Notes: generated by a model from the sequence alone, not told the origin. Numbered from the stretch's first letter, positions 12,701-22,954 are shown. The stretch is DNA of 64,000 bases from Microglena sp. YARC (GCA_022414725.1 CM039462.1:128610363-128674362), one strand, 5' to 3'. Numbers and translations: made by a program.

Positions 12701-15700
12701 GTGGAGGTGTGGTGTGTGGGCATGTTCAAGGGCTGTGGTGGAGGTGTGGTGTGGGGATGTTCAGGGTGTGTGTGGAGGTGGTGGTTGTGTGGGCATGTTC
12801 AAGGGTGTGTGTGGAGGTGTGGTGTGTGTGGGCGTGTGTGGTGTGGTGTGTGGGCATGTTCAAGGGTGTGTGTGGAGGTGTGGTGTGTGGTGTCATGTTC
12901 AAGGTGTGGGTGTGTGGAGTGTGGTCATGTTCAAGGGTGTGGGTGGAGGTGTGGTGTGTGTGCATGTTCAAGGGTGTGTGTGGAGGTGTGGTGTGTGGGC
13001 ATGTTCAAGGGTGTGTGGTGGAGGTGTGGTGTGTGTGGGCATGTTCAAGGGTGTGTGGTGGAGGTGTGGTGTGTGGGCATGTTCAAGGGTGTGGCCTGGT
13101 GGAGGTGTGGTGTGTGGGCATGTTTCAAGGGTGTGTGTGGAGGTGTGGTGTGTGGGCATGTTCAAGGGTGTGTGTGGAGGTGTGGTGTGTGGGCATGTTC
13201 AAGGGTGTGTGGTGGGTGTGTGGAGGTGTGTTGGCACAAGGGGTGTGGTGTGGAGGTGTGGTGTGTGGGCATGTTCAAGGGTGTGTGTGGATTGTTCAAG
13301 TGTGGGAGTGTGTGGGCATGTTCAAGGGTGTGTGTGGAGGTGTGGTGTGTGGGCATGTTCAAGGGTGTGTGTGGAGGTGTGGTGTGTGGGCATGTTCAAG
13401 GGTGTGTGTGGAGTAGGTGGTGTTGTGGTGTGGCATGTTGGTCATGGGTGTGTGTGGGAGGTGTGGTGTGTGTGGGTCAATGTTGGGCATGTTCAGGGTG
13501 TGTGTGGAGGTGTGTGTGTGTGGGCATGTTCAAGGGTGTGTGTGGAGGTGTGGTGTGTGGGCATGTTCAAGGGTGTGTGTGGAGGTGTGGGTGGGGGCAG
13601 TCAAGGGTGGTGTGTGTGTGGCATGTTCAAGGGTGTGGTGTGGTTGTTTTGGGCAGGTTGGTGGTGTGTGGGGGCATGTTCAAGGGTGTGTGTGGTGTTG
13701 GTGGTGGGCATGTTCAAGTGTGTGTGTGAGGTGTGGCATGTTCAAGGGTGTGTGTGGAGGTGTGGTGTGTGGGCATGTTCAAGGGTGTGTGTGGAGGTGT
13801 GTGTGTGGTGGGCATGTTCAAGGGTGTGGTGGAGGTGTGGTGTGTGGGCATGTTCAAAGGGTGTGTGTGGAGGTGTGGTGTGTGGGCATGTTCAAGGGTG
13901 TGTGTGGAGGTGTGGTGTGTGGGCATGTTCAAAAGGGTGTGTGTGGAGGTGTGGTGTGTGGGCATGTTCAAGGGTGTGTGGAGGTGTGGTGTGTGGGCAT
14001 GTTCAAGGGTGTGGTGTGGAGGTGTGGTGTGTGGGCATGTTCAAAGGGTGTGTGTGGAGGGTGTGGTGTGTGGGCATGTTCAAGGGTGTGTGTGGAGGTG
14101 TGGTGTGTGGGCATGTTCAAGGGTGTGTGTGGAGGTGTGGTGTGTGGGCATGTTCAAGGGTGTGTGTGGAGGTGTGGTGTGTGGGCATGTTCAAGGGTGT
14201 GTGTGGAGGTGTGGTGTGTGGGCATGTTCAAGGGTGTGGGTGGAGGTGTGGTGTGGGCATGGGCTGGGCATGTTCAAGGGTGTGTGTGGAGGGGTGTGGT
14301 GTGTGGGTGTGTGGGCATGTTCAAGGGTGTGTGTGGTGTGGTGTGTGGGCAGGGTGTGGTGTGTGGGCATGTTCAAGGGTGTGTGTGGAGTGTGTGGTGT
14401 GTGGGCATGTTCAAGGGTGTGGGGTGGAGGTGTGGTGTGTGGGCATGTTCAAGGGTGTGTGTGGAGGTGTGGTTGTGTGGGCATGTTCAAGGGTGTGGGT
14501 GGAGGTGTGGTGTGTGGGCATGTTCAAGGGTGTGGAGGTGTGGAGGTGTGGTGTGTGGGCATGTTCAAGGGTGTGTGTGGAGGTGTGGTGTGTGGGCATG
14601 TTCAAGGGTGTGGTGGAGGTGTGTGTGTGTGGGCATGTTCAAGGGTGTGTGTGTGAGGTGTGTGTGGGGTGTGGTGGGGGCATGTTCAAGGGTGTGTGTG
14701 GAGGTGTGGTGTGTGGGCATGTTCAAGGGTGTGTGTGGAGGTGTGGTGTGTGGGCATGTTCAAGGGTGTGTGTGGAAGTGTGGTGTGTGGGCATGTTCAA
14801 GGGTGTGTGTGGAGGTGTGGTGTGTGTGTGGTGGGGTGTGGCATGTTCAAGGGTGTGTGTGGAGGTGTGGTGTGGGGCATGTTCAAGGGTGTGTGTGTGG
14901 AGGTGTGGTGTGTGGGCATGTTCAAGGGTGTGTGTGGGGGTGTGGTGTGTGTGGGCATGTTCAAGGTGTGTGTGGAGGTGTGGTGTGTGGGCATGTTCAA
15001 GGGTGTGTGTGGAGGTGTGGTGTGTGGGCATGTTCAAGGGGTGTGTTGGATGGTGTGGTGTGTGGGGCATGTATTCAAGGGTGTGGGTTGGATGGTGTGG
15101 TGTGTGGGCATGTTCAAGGGTGTGTGTGGAGGTGTGGTGTGGTGCGGCATGTTCAAGGGTGTGGGATTGTGGTGTGGTGTGAGGGTGTGGGTGGTGTGTA
15201 TTGTGTGGGGCATGTTCAAGGGTGTGTGTGGAGGTGTGTGGTGTGGGGACAATGGGGCATGTTCAAGGGTGTGTGTGGAGGTGTGGGTGTGTGGGCATGT
15301 TAAGGGTGTGTGTGCGTAGGTGTTGTGTCCTCGGGCATGTTCAAAAAGGGTGGTGTGTGGAGGTGTGTTGTGTGGGCATGTTCAATGAGGGTGTGGTGTG
15401 GAGGTGTGGTGTGTGGGCATGTTCAAGGGTGTGTGTGGAGGTGTGGATGTGTGGCATGGGTTCAAAGGGTGTGTGTGGAGGTGTGGTGTGTGGGCATTGT
15501 CAAGGGTGTGTGTGGAGGTGTGGTGTGTGGGCATGTTCAAGGGTGTGTGTGGAGGTGTGGTGTGTGGGCATGTTCAAGGGTGTGTGTGGAGGTGTTGTGT
15601 GTGGGCATGTTCAAGGGTGTGGGTGGAGGTGTGGTGTGTGGGCATGTTCAAGGGTGTGTGTGGAGGTGTGGTGTGTGAGCGTTCAGGTGTGTGAATGTGT

Positions 15701-18700
15701 GGAGGTGTGGTGTGGGGCATGGTTCAAGGGTGTGTGTGGAGGTGGATGTTCAGGGTGGTGTGTGGGTGTGTGGGCATGTTCAAGATAGGGCCTTGTGTCC
15801 AGGAGAGTGATCAATAGTGGGCATGTTCAAGGGTGTGTGTGGAGGTGTGGTGTGTGGGCATGTTTCAAGGTGGTGTGCTGGAGGTGTGGTGTGTGGGTGG
15901 GCTGTTCAAGGGGGTGTGTGGGTGGAGGTGTGTGGTGTTGGCATGTTCAATGGTGTGTGTGGAGGTGTGATGTGATGTTTCAGGGTGTGTAGTGTGGAGG
16001 TGGCATGTGGGAGACATGTTGTGTCAGGGTGTGGGGCATGGGTGTGTGGTGGGTGTGATGTGTTGGCGGTGGTTGTGGGCAAATGTTCAGGGTGTGGGTA
16101 TGGTGCAATCTGAGGTGGTGTGTGTTGTGGGCATGGCTTCAAGGCGTGTGTGTGGAGGTTTATGTGGTTTTTGGTGTGTGGGATGTAAGGTGTCGTGACT
16201 GGGTGGAGCGGGCATGTTCCAAGGGTGGTGGAAGGTTGGGATGTGGTTGTGCAGCGCTTATTTAAATATAGTTCGGGGCAATGTGTGGGCATGTTTGGGT
16301 TCAAGTGTGTGTGGAGGTGTGGTGTGTGGGCAATGTTCAAGGTGTGGTGTTGGTGTGTGGGCAAAGTGTGGTGTGTGGGCATGTTCAAGGGTGGTGTGTG
16401 GGTGTGTTGGAGCAGGTTCAAGAGGTTGTGGTGGTGTGGGGCATGTTCAAGGGTGTGGTGGAGGTGGTGGTGGTGTGGCAATGTTGAGGTGGGTTGGTGT
16501 GGAGGTGTGGTGTGTGGGCATGTTCAAGGGTGTGTGGTGGACGGTGTGGTTGTCTGGGCATGTTCAAAGGGTGTTAGGTTAAAAGTGGTGGTGGTGTGTG
16601 GGCTGTTCAAGGTGTGTGTGGAGGTGTGGTGTGTGGGCATGTTCAAGGGTGTGTGTGGCAGGATCGTGGTGTGTGGGCTGTGTTTCAAGGGTGTGTGAGG
16701 GTGTGGTGTGGGGGGCATGTTTCAAGGGGTGTGTGGAGGTGTGGTGTGTGGGCATGTTCAAAGGGTGCGTGTGGAGGTGTGGTGTGTGGGCATGTTCAGG
16801 GTGTGGGGTGGAGGTGTGGTGTGGTGGGGCAATGTTCGAGGGTGTGTGGTGGAGGTGTGGTGTGTGGGATGCTGTTCAGGGTGTGGGTGCAGGTGGTGTT
16901 GTGATGGTGCATGTTCAAGGGTGTGTGTGGAGGTGTGTCCTGTTCCTGCGGCATGTTCAAGGGTGTTTGGGTGGAGGTGTGGTGTGTTGGCATGATTCCC
17001 AGGGTGTGGTGGAGGTGTGGTGTGTGGGCCTGTTCAGTGTGTGGAGGTGTGGTGTGTGCAAATTTCAATGTGTGGTGGATTTTTGCCATGTTCAAGGTGT
17101 GTATGGAGGTGTGGTGTGTGGGCATTGTTCACCAGGGTGGTGTGTGGAGGTGTGGTGTGTGGCGCATGTTTCAAGGGTGTGTGTGGAGGTGTGGTGTGTG
17201 GGCATGNNNNNNNNNNNNNNNNNNNNNNNNNNNNNNNNNNNNNNNNNNNNNNNNNNNNNNNNNNNNNNNNNNNNNNNNNNNNNNNNNNNNNNNNNNNNNN
17301 NNNNNNNNNNNNNNNNNNNNNNNNNNNNNNNNNNNNNNNNNNNNNNNNNNNNNNNNNNNNNNNNNNNNNNNNNNNNNNNNNNNNNNNNNNNNNNNNNNNN
17401 NNNNNNNNNNNNNNNNNNNNNNNNNNNNNNNNNNNNNNNNNNNNNNNNNNNNNNNNNNNNNNNNNNNNNNNNNNNNNNNNNNNNNNNNNNNNNNNNNNNN
17501 NNNNNNNNNNNNNNNNNNNNNNNNNNNNNNNNNNNNNNNNNNNNNNNNNNNNNNNNNNNNNNNNNNNNNNNNNNNNNNNNNNNNNNNNNNNNNNNNNNNN
17601 NNNNNNNNNNNNNNNNNNNNNNNNNNNNNNNNNNNNNNNNNNNNNNNNNNNNNNNNNNNNNNNNNNNNNNNNNNNNNNNNNNNNNNNNNNNNNNNNNNNN
17701 NNNNNNNNNNNNNNNNNNNNNNNNNNNNNNNNNNNNNNNNNNNNNNNNNNNNNNNNNNNNNNNNNNNNNNNNNNNNNNNNNNNNNNNNNNNNNNNNNNNN
17801 NNNNNNNNNNNNNNNNNNNNNNNNNNNNNNNNNNNNNNNNNNNNNNNNNNNNNNNNNNNNNNNNNNNNNNNNNNNNNNNNNNNNNNNNNNNNNNNNNNNN
17901 NNNNNNNNNNNNNNNNNNNNNNNNNNNNNNNNNNNNNNNNNNNNNNNNNNNNNNNNNNNNNNNNNNNNNNNNNNNNNNNNNNNNNNNNNNNNNNNNNNNN
18001 NNNNNNNNNNNNNNNNNNNNNNNNNNNNNNNNNNNNNNNNNNNNNNNNNNNNNNNNNNNNNNNNNNNNNNNNNNNNNNNNNNNNNNNNNNNNNNNNNNNN
18101 NNNNNNNNNNNNNNNNNNNNNNNNNNNNNNNNNNNNNNNNNNNNNNNNNNNNNNNNNNNNNNNNNNNNNNNNNNNNNNNNNNNNNNNNNNNNNNNNNNNN
18201 NNNNNNAAGGGAAGCGGTCTTAACGATCCCAAGGAGAGGGCTGCTGGCTCTGCTTGGTCGGGTGGGGGGGGTAGAGGGAAGGGTAGGAGGGGAGGTGGGC
18301 TGGGGGGGGCAAGCACCCATATTGGCTTGAAAAGCCATGTACCCTGCAATTTATGTCTCAGATGTTCAAAAAGGATGAGGAAATGAAAGATAATAGAGTA
18401 GCGCACAGATGGAGCGTGAGCTGTCGCAACCTATCAAATGCCTCTTCCGATGCCATTAATGTTTATTGTTTAAACCCTAAACCGCTAAACCCTAAAAGGA
18501 GGCAAATCGGGCGTCTTGATCATACCCGCTCCCTAGGCACGCAGTGGTTTTCAGTTTTTAAGTTGAGATGTTGTTGGAGTTTAGGTTTATATATGGTGCT
18601 GTCTATGTGAGCAGCGCCTATCGAGGGCGCGTGTGGTAAGAGCCATTAAGGCACTACATAAGACTTTAACCAACGCGCATCTGAGGCGAATCTTGGGGGC

Positions 18701-21700
18701 GTTGACTTGAAATTCACGGGTGGTTGGGGGTCGTGAGTAAAGCCTATGGGAGGCCAACCGCTAATTGACGCACAGGACGATCGGTATTACGGATTTTCCA
18801 TCCCCTCTCATGCCCCTCCCTTCTTCAGGACACAAAAACACCAACGCCCCTGCCGCTCCCCACTTTAAGGACCCCCAAAAAACCCCAATCCCTGCGGCTT
18901 TCCTTTCATAGAGGTACCAAACAATGGGCGCCCTGACGCTGGTTAGTGTGACGAGGCGGGCTTCCTTTCCGTACTCTAAAAGCCAAGTGCAATAAGATTA
19001 GAAAGCACGGTATATATTGTGTAAAAGACACACGCCCCAATCCGCCTCCCCTAACTCCCCACACACACACACACTAACACACACAACACAACACACAGTG
19101 GAAACGATCAAACACACACAGACCTCCATACCTCACCCCCACCCCCCCCCGCCCCCCCCATACATACACACAAGCTTTAGCTGTTGTTGTGACGAGGCGG
19201 GTTTCCTGTTGCGTCCAAAAGCCCAAGGAGGCAAATGATTGACCGGACGTCCCAAGGTAATAATTCTCAGCCCCCATACCACCACACCCACCCACACCAT
19301 GCCACCCACACCATAGTACCACCCATCCCCCACACCACACCTGTCTAAGAACCCTTCGTCCCACCCAGCTAGTCCATTCATCCCCCCGTTGCTACCCACA
19401 CCCATCCCACCCACTCATTCACCCACTGTACCACATTCACCTCCCCCTACCTAACCCACAACACCATTCCACGCACCCATTTACCATGCCAACCCCTACC
19501 TACCTCACCCACACCATCCAGCCCACATCACGCCACACCATGTACCCATCACCCCCCCTACTAACCCACGCCACACCCATCCACCCACTCACCACCCCAC
19601 TACCGCCATTACCATGCCACCTCACCCCATACCTACCCACCTACATCCACTTCATCCACCCAACACCCATTCCATTTACCACACTCCCCACACTACCATC
19701 TCATGCGCCTGTCCACGCCTCACCACCCACTCCCTTTCTCCAACCACCCACAATTCACACGCAACCTTATACACCCTCACCCACCCACTCACTTTTCTCC
19801 ACCACCCACATCCACCCCCTATCCACCCTCACCCACCCACTCACACTCTCCTCCACCCCCCACATCCACCCACCTATTTACACCCTCACCACCACTCACC
19901 CTTTCTCCACCACCCACATCCACCACCTGTATACACCATCACCCACCATCACTTCCTCCACGAACCTCACATCCACCCTAGCCCACCCACCCACCCACAT
20001 TACCCACCCTCACCACCACTCACCCTTTCCTTCACCTTCTTCACCACCCCATTCCACCCACTATCCACCCCACCCACTCACCTCCTCATCCACTCACCTG
20101 CCACCACTAAGGGACGAGGCAGGGTCTGGTGCGATCGAGGGGATGGTGCGTTCGCTAGGCATCATGACGGCCCCCACTCACACCCCTTACCCCTCACGCC
20201 ACCACCCACCTAACCATTCACACCACTCACCTACCCACTACGCCCACCCACTCACAGCCTGCACCACCAAAGGAGAAGCACATCTGGTGCGATCCGAGGG
20301 GTGTGCGTTCACCAGCTCAACTCCTGCCAAACCCACTCACCCACTCCCCAACCCCCTTTCCCATTCAACTCCACTCACCTAACCCACCCACCCACCCATC
20401 ACACTGCCCCGGGTCAAGGACGAGGCAGGTGCTAGTATCGATCCGAGGGGATGCGGCGTTCACCACTCAACCTCCTGCCAGCCGCACTACCACCCCCACC
20501 CACCTACCTCACCGCACCCACTCACCACCCAACCCACGTCACTTGCACCAAGGAGAGGCATGGTCCTTGGTACGGATCCGAGGGGATCGTGCGTGTCGCT
20601 TGGCATCAGCGACGGCCACCAGCTTCGACGACGCTTTGATGGAGGCGTTGACTGCCGACGTCGTTACCATCAGCAATGCGTGCCAAGGGGCTAGGCTCAC
20701 CGGCGCGTGCGGCGCATTGGTGAGGAGGAGGAGGGACGGAAGGCGCCGGGCCGGGGGCCGCTCGGCAGTGCTGGTGCACCCCGACGAGGCGATCAAGCGA
20801 ATCAAAGCATACATTGAAGTGAATAGCAGTGCACCTACTCGGTCCGGCATGGCAGGCCCGACGCCGTAGCAAAAACCGGCATTAACCGCCGGGTCCGCTG
20901 ACCTGGAGCAGGTATGGGGTTTGTGGGCATGGGAAGTGATGGGTATGTCGGGATATGTAATGGGTAATGGGGTTTAAATTGTTTGTTATGGTTAAGTATG
21001 GGTATGGGTATGGGGAATAGTTAGCCTCTACTTCAGTTACCCTCACACTTAAGTAAGCCTTCCACTTAAGTAAGCCTCCACTTAAGTTAGCCCCACCGTC
21101 CGAGGAAAATAGTTTCACAGTCAACACCTAACAACACCCACCTTAGACCCTGAACCCTGTGTGCTGATTTACCCCCCAACGAGGCAATCAAGGCGCATCA
21201 AAGCATACATTGAAAGTGAATAGCCATTTTGTGGGCATTTTGTGGGCATGGGAAGGTTATGGCATGTCGGGGTATGTAATGGGTTAATTGTTATGTTATG
21301 GTTAAGTTATGGGTGTGGGGAAGTTAGCCTCCACTTAAGTTAGCCTCCACTTAAGTTAGCCTCCACTTAAGTTAGCCTCCACTTAAGTTAGCCTCACCCC
21401 GAGGATAGTTTACAGTCAACCCTACACCCACCTAGACCCTGAACCCTGTGTGCTGGTGCACCCCAACGAGGCAATCAATCAAAGCGCATCAAAGCATACA
21501 TTGAAGTGAATAGCAGTGCACCTACTCGGTCCGGTATGGCAGGCCCGACCCGTGCAAGCAGCATCAACTGCCGTGCCGCTGACCTGGAGCAGGTATGGGA
21601 TTGTGGGCATGGGAAAAGTAAGGATAACATCTGGTGGGGCGTGGTATTAAGGAAGCCCCGTATTACGGCGGTAGTTACGGGCTGCTACTTCACCTGGACA

Positions 21701-22954
21701 GTGCTACTATGGCAGTTGACAGCGACCATGAACACTAAAGCGCAGGGGTTTGTGGGTATGGGAAGTTATGAGTATGTTCTGGTTCTGGTTAAGTTCTGGG
21801 AAGTTATGGTTATGTTAAGGTTACGCTTATTTGTGGTTGTGGTTAAGTTATGGGTATGGGTATGGGGAAGTTAGCCTCCACTTCAGTTAGTCTCCACTCC
21901 AATTAGCCCCTACCTAGTATAGTTTACAGTTAACCCTACACCCACCTAGACCCTGAGTCCTAACCCCTCCAAAACCCTAAACCTTTGAAACAGAACTAAA
22001 AACTTTAAAACCCTAAAACCCTGAACCCCCTAACTTCCCCACACTGGAGCAGAAGTTTCCTAATCCTAAAGCCCTAAAGTCCTAAACATCCTAAACTTAA
22101 GAGGAGGCTAACTCTCCCCACCACTTCAGCAAGAGTTCTAGTCGCTCGTGGCGCATATGATTAGTGACAAGGGCACTCACCACCACCACCACCCACCACC
22201 ATCACCCACCACCATCACCACCATCACCACCACCACCCACCACCCACCACCCACTCCTGTTGCAGGAGTTCTAGTCGCTCGTGGCGCATGTGATTAGTGA
22301 CAAGGGCACTCACCACCACCACCACCCACCACCATCACCCACCACCCACCCCTGTTTGCAGAGTTTTGGTCACGGCATGGCTTATGTGATCAGTGACAAG
22401 GGCACTCACCACCATCACCACCAACCCACCACGACCCACCACCACCACCACCCGCCACGACCACCCACCACCACCACCCACCACCACCACCTACCCCTGT
22501 TACAGGAGTTCTGGTCACGCATGGCTCATGTGATCAGTGGCAAGGGCACTCACCACCATCACCAACCACCACCCACCACGACCACCCACACCACCACCAC
22601 CACCACCCTCCCCTGTTGTGCTAGGAGTTCTGTACACGTATGGGCGCATGTAATCAGTGACAAGGGCACTCACCACCATCGCCACCACCCACAACGACCA
22701 CCCACCACCCACCCCTGTTACAGGAGTTCTGGTCACGTATGGCTCATGTTATCAGTGACAAGGGCACTCGTGTGTGGAAGGCCCTTGAAAAGCAGCTAGA
22801 GGATTACATGGCACAGCTACAGTCGCGCGCCGCAAGCTTGGAGGAGGTGGAGAGTTTGCATCACCAGAACGGCGAGCTAAGAGCTTTGCTCAACCAGTAC
22901 CTCTCGTCACGAATCAATGACGAGCTGCAAATCCCTCCAACACAGATTATTTAG
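655..22954 (+). CDS. DRC1: Dynein regulatory complex subunit 1 (DRC1/CCDC164), 5'-incomplete, many introns
   Basis: DRC1 is a coiled-coil subunit of the nexin-dynein regulatory complex, which links outer doublets and controls dynein in motile flagella. Exon translations match the family in order. They are an IKGELKKKDDEF...FVEMQ coil, an AYKEEMNEIETAFLAERADLL segment, QLEALRVSDAEDYHILKIRL, then after the gap a CDEAGFLL segment, an AIEGMVRSLGI segment, HPDEAIKRIKAYIEVN, EFWSRMAHVISDKGTRVWKAL and the C-terminal ELQIPPTQII followed by TAG. The last motif corresponds to the ELQVPPTQVL-type end of animal DRC1. The N-terminus lies outside the window. The central coil between 3382 and about 18360 was not found and may lie in the N gap. 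Several exons are surrounded by partial duplicates, and small indels break the frame near 3070-3180, 19180-19240 and 20550-20870. Confidence 0.87.
840..1180 (+). repeat. Three tail copies of the preceding DRC1 exon with donor sites
   Basis: The last ~40 nt of the exon ending at 770 (CAGTACATGAGCCAACAATT...GAGATGCAG) recur at about 848-890, 966-1018 and 1135-1172. Each is followed by a GTAAGCC or GTGAGCC donor-like sequence. They are separated by intron copies of TAGTGCCTTCTGTACTGC. Divergence rises with distance. The upstream exon is the only full one. Confidence 0.85.
1312..1600 (+). repeat. CACCCACACCCTATCATC tandem repeat
   Basis: About a dozen imperfect ~22-25 bp units of CCCTATCATCCACC and CACCCACCACC. 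The same CCTATCATCCACCCTCCACC words also precede each copy of the duplicated exon at 1606-3066, so this is the intron half of that array. Confidence 0.85.
1606..3066 (+). repeat. Nine-unit array of the DRC1 AYKEEMNEIE exon head plus upstream intron
   Basis: Units of about 165-180 bp each contain an ACAG acceptor and up to 108 nt encoding AAYKEEMNE(I/T)ETAFLAE... ending LFEKQ. Full-length 108-nt copies lie at 1606-1713, 1784-1891, 2360-2467 and 2708-2815. Degenerate or truncated ones begin near 1940, 2085, 2190, 2533 and 2880. Only some copies keep a GT after the CAG: 2708-2815 has GTCGTT, while 1606 has GCCGTT and 1784 has ATCGTT. The final degenerate unit (3067 on) runs into the rest of the true exon. 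Confidence 0.88.
2708..2815 (+). CDS. DRC1: Most intact copy of the duplicated DRC1 exon head
   Basis: The 36 codons are open from an ACAG acceptor to a CAG|GTCGTT border, starting and ending in phase 0. It translates to a DRC1-like segment (AAYKEEMNEIE...DLFEKQ). It may be a usable exon, but the 3067-3382 block contains both a decayed version of this head and the following protein segment. This copy may therefore be only a decoy. Confidence 0.45.
3067..3382 (+). CDS. DRC1: DRC1 exon carrying the YQGQLEALRVSDAEDYHILKI motif
   Basis: From about 3175 the frame reads GEKRLETG, then ETYQGQLEALRVSDAEDYH and LKIRLVSARPDIQNLEQHLE. This matches the DRC1 segment around the conserved L-R-V-x-D-A-E-[ED]-Y. 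It ends CG|GTGAGT at 3382. The first ~110 nt are a badly scrambled AYKEEMNEIE head with many 1-2 base insertions relative to its neighbours. That looks like uncorrected long-read error or decay. Confidence 0.8.
3438..17206 (+). repeat. 37-bp G/T-rich minisatellite, ~13.8 kb, inside a DRC1 intron
   Basis: The dominant unit is 37 bp and contains GGAGGTGTGGTGTGTGGG followed by CATGTTCAAGGGTGTGTG. By length there are roughly 370 units. The long + strand translations repeat every 37 residues, which equals three units. The array starts 55 bp after the exon donor at 3382 and runs to the assembly gap. Units vary by single-base indels and by blocks such as GTGGGTGG for GTGTGTGG. The consensus has no stop in any + strand frame, so very long Cys/Val/Gly-rich frames appear. 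They are not genes. The - strand consensus has one stop per three units. Confidence 0.97.
17207..18206. other. Assembly gap of exactly 1000 N
   Basis: The round length points to a placeholder gap. The left edge breaks off inside a minisatellite unit. The right edge is unrelated unique sequence. Missing DRC1 coiled-coil exons may lie here. Confidence 0.98.
18207..18361. other. Unique sequence right of the gap
   Basis: G-rich non-repeat sequence with no recognisable coding segment. It ends in a TTTATGTCTCAG acceptor-like site. Confidence 0.4.
18362..18391 (+). CDS. DRC1: Possible short DRC1 exon (MFKKDEEMK)
   Basis: After a TCTCAG acceptor the frame reads MFKKDEEMK. This could align with the [LM]-M-N-E-E-E region of DRC1 that follows the central coil. 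No clear donor follows and the match is short, so this is tentative. Confidence 0.3.
18392..19180 (+). other. DRC1 intron region with a decayed copy of the CDEAGFL exon
   Basis: Mostly unique sequence. It includes CCCTAAACCGCTAAACCCT at about 18472-18496. At 18949-18985, GTGTGACGAGGCGGGCTTCC repeats the core of the exon at 19181. A CA-rich tract and a C-run lie at 19054-19160. Confidence 0.6.
19181..19256 (+). CDS. DRC1: Probable DRC1 exon (CDEAGFLL segment)
   Basis: The exon lies between a CTTTAG acceptor and an AAG|GTAATA donor. The frame reads CDEAGFLLRPKAQGGK and then meets TGA at 19236-19238. The family has an L-C-D-E-[SA]-G-F-L motif at this point. The run of TTG at the start and the in-frame stop suggest an indel in the assembly or a decayed copy. 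Confidence 0.5.
19260..20104 (+). repeat. C-rich CACCCACATCCACCC tandem repeat, DRC1 intron
   Basis: Imperfect units of CACCCACTCACC, CCACCCACATCCACC and CACCCTCACC. No coding segment. Pro/Thr/His-rich frames are compositional. Confidence 0.85.
20105..20546 (+). repeat. Three head copies of the DRC1 AIEGMVRSLGI exon
   Basis: AAGGGACGAGGCAGGGTCTG and GGTGCGATCGAGGGGATGGT (20106-20160), AAAGGAGAAGCACATCTGGT and GCGATCCGAGGGG (20269-20310) and AAGGACGAGGCAGGTGCTAG (20413-20462) are variants of one exon start. They are separated by CACCCACTCACC-type intron repeat. The first copy reads DEAGSGAIEGMVRSLGI, close to the family's D-A-I-F-x-A-L-G-I region. Confidence 0.75.
20547..20910 (+). CDS. DRC1: DRC1 exon: SFDDALMEAL ... 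HPDEAIKRIKAYIEVN
   Basis: This is the longest copy. It continues past the duplicated head into ATATSFDDALMEALTADV, then a basic linker, and LVHPDEAIKRIKAYIEVN, matching the H-P-[ND]-x-x-x-x-I-x-A-[FY] segment near the DRC1 C-terminus. It ends GACCTGGAGCAG|GTATGG at about 20910. Frame slips before 20610 and after 20860 (a premature TAG) indicate indels. Confidence 0.7.
20911..21445 (+). repeat. DRC1 intron repeats: TTATGGGTATGGG and CCACTTAAGTTAGCCT units
   Basis: Two related blocks (20911-21170 and 21230-21445) share GGTATGTAATGGGTTAAT, TATGGTTAAGTATGGG and several 17-bp CACTTAAGTTAGCCTC units. The second block follows the partial exon copy at 21174. The exon fragment and the intron were therefore duplicated together. 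Confidence 0.8.
21174..21240 (+). repeat. Internal fragment copy of the HPDEAIK exon
   Basis: CCCAACGAGGCAATCAAGG, GCATCAAAGCATACATTG and AGTGAATAGC repeat the middle of the exon at about 20779-20830 with a 2-base insertion, then diverge. Confidence 0.75.
21446..21592 (+). CDS. DRC1: Tail copy (possibly the functional tail) of the HPDEAIK exon
   Basis: This repeats 20775-20910. From IEVNSSAPTRSG onward it stays in frame to ADLEQ|GTATGG in phase 0, which is the phase required by the last exon (GAG TTC TGG). The 5' part has a small insertion (CAATCAATCAAAG). It may be the correct ending of the exon, or a duplicate with better sequence quality. Confidence 0.55.
21618..21735 (-). mobile_element. 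SINE fragment (tRNA-derived family, body only)
   Basis: The - strand contains the family's CCACGCCCCACCAG end and the TGTCCAGGTGA block near its start. The tRNA-like head is missing. It is more diverged than the other copies. Confidence 0.7.
21736..22130 (+). other. DRC1 intron, CCCTAAA-like and TTAGCCTCCACTT motifs
   Basis: A third TATGGGTATGGGGAAGTTAG block is followed by several degenerate CCCTAAA and CCTGAACCC words. No coding segment. Confidence 0.6.
22131..22720 (+). repeat. Five head copies of the last DRC1 exon separated by CACCAC repeats
   Basis: Exon-start copies (GAGTTCTGGTCACG, then ATGTGATCAGTGACAAGGGC) begin at about 22134, 22266, 22362, 22506 and 22625, spaced roughly 96-144 bp. 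Each has a pyrimidine-rich TGTTGCAG or TGTTACAG acceptor in front. After ~45 nt the exon sequence gives way to (CACCAC)n. The real exon is the sixth and last unit. Confidence 0.92.
22724..22954 (+). CDS. DRC1: DRC1 last exon with stop codon
   Basis: From a GTTACAG acceptor, 76 codons plus TAG run in phase 0: EFWSRMAHVISDKGTRVWKA, then a coil with LHHQNGELRALLNQYLSSRI, ending ELQIPPTQII. This matches the C-terminal E-[FY]-W ... VW-x-AL ... LEKQ ... PPTQ[VI] block of DRC1. No frame problem is visible. Confidence 0.93.
   Translation, partial: EFWSRMAHVISDKGTRVWKALEKQLEDYMAQLQSRAASLEEVESLHHQNGELRALLNQYLSSRINDELQIPPTQII

Noticed and set aside
3321..16720. - strand His/Thr/Pro-rich frames (HTPHLHTHP repeats)
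   Set aside because: They are the complement of the same minisatellite and end at the regular TGA in every third unit.
3397..16760. Very long + strand open frames (up to 1118 codons) rich in Cys, Val, Gly and Trp
   Set aside because: They follow exactly from a 37-bp repeat with no stop in any sense frame. All three frames are open in parallel and the 37-residue period equals three DNA units. No start, splice or domain evidence.
3438..17206. CRISPR-like array
   Set aside because: Repeats are directly adjacent with no unique spacers, and the context is an intron of a eukaryotic gene.
16598..18406. Frames of 400-540 codons crossing the N run
   Set aside because: Most of their length is N. The two sides are unrelated sequence joined by a placeholder gap.
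22281..22799. His/Pro-rich + frame around the last DRC1 exon
   Set aside because: It is a read-through of CACCAC repeats between exon-head copies. Only the part from 22724 is coding.
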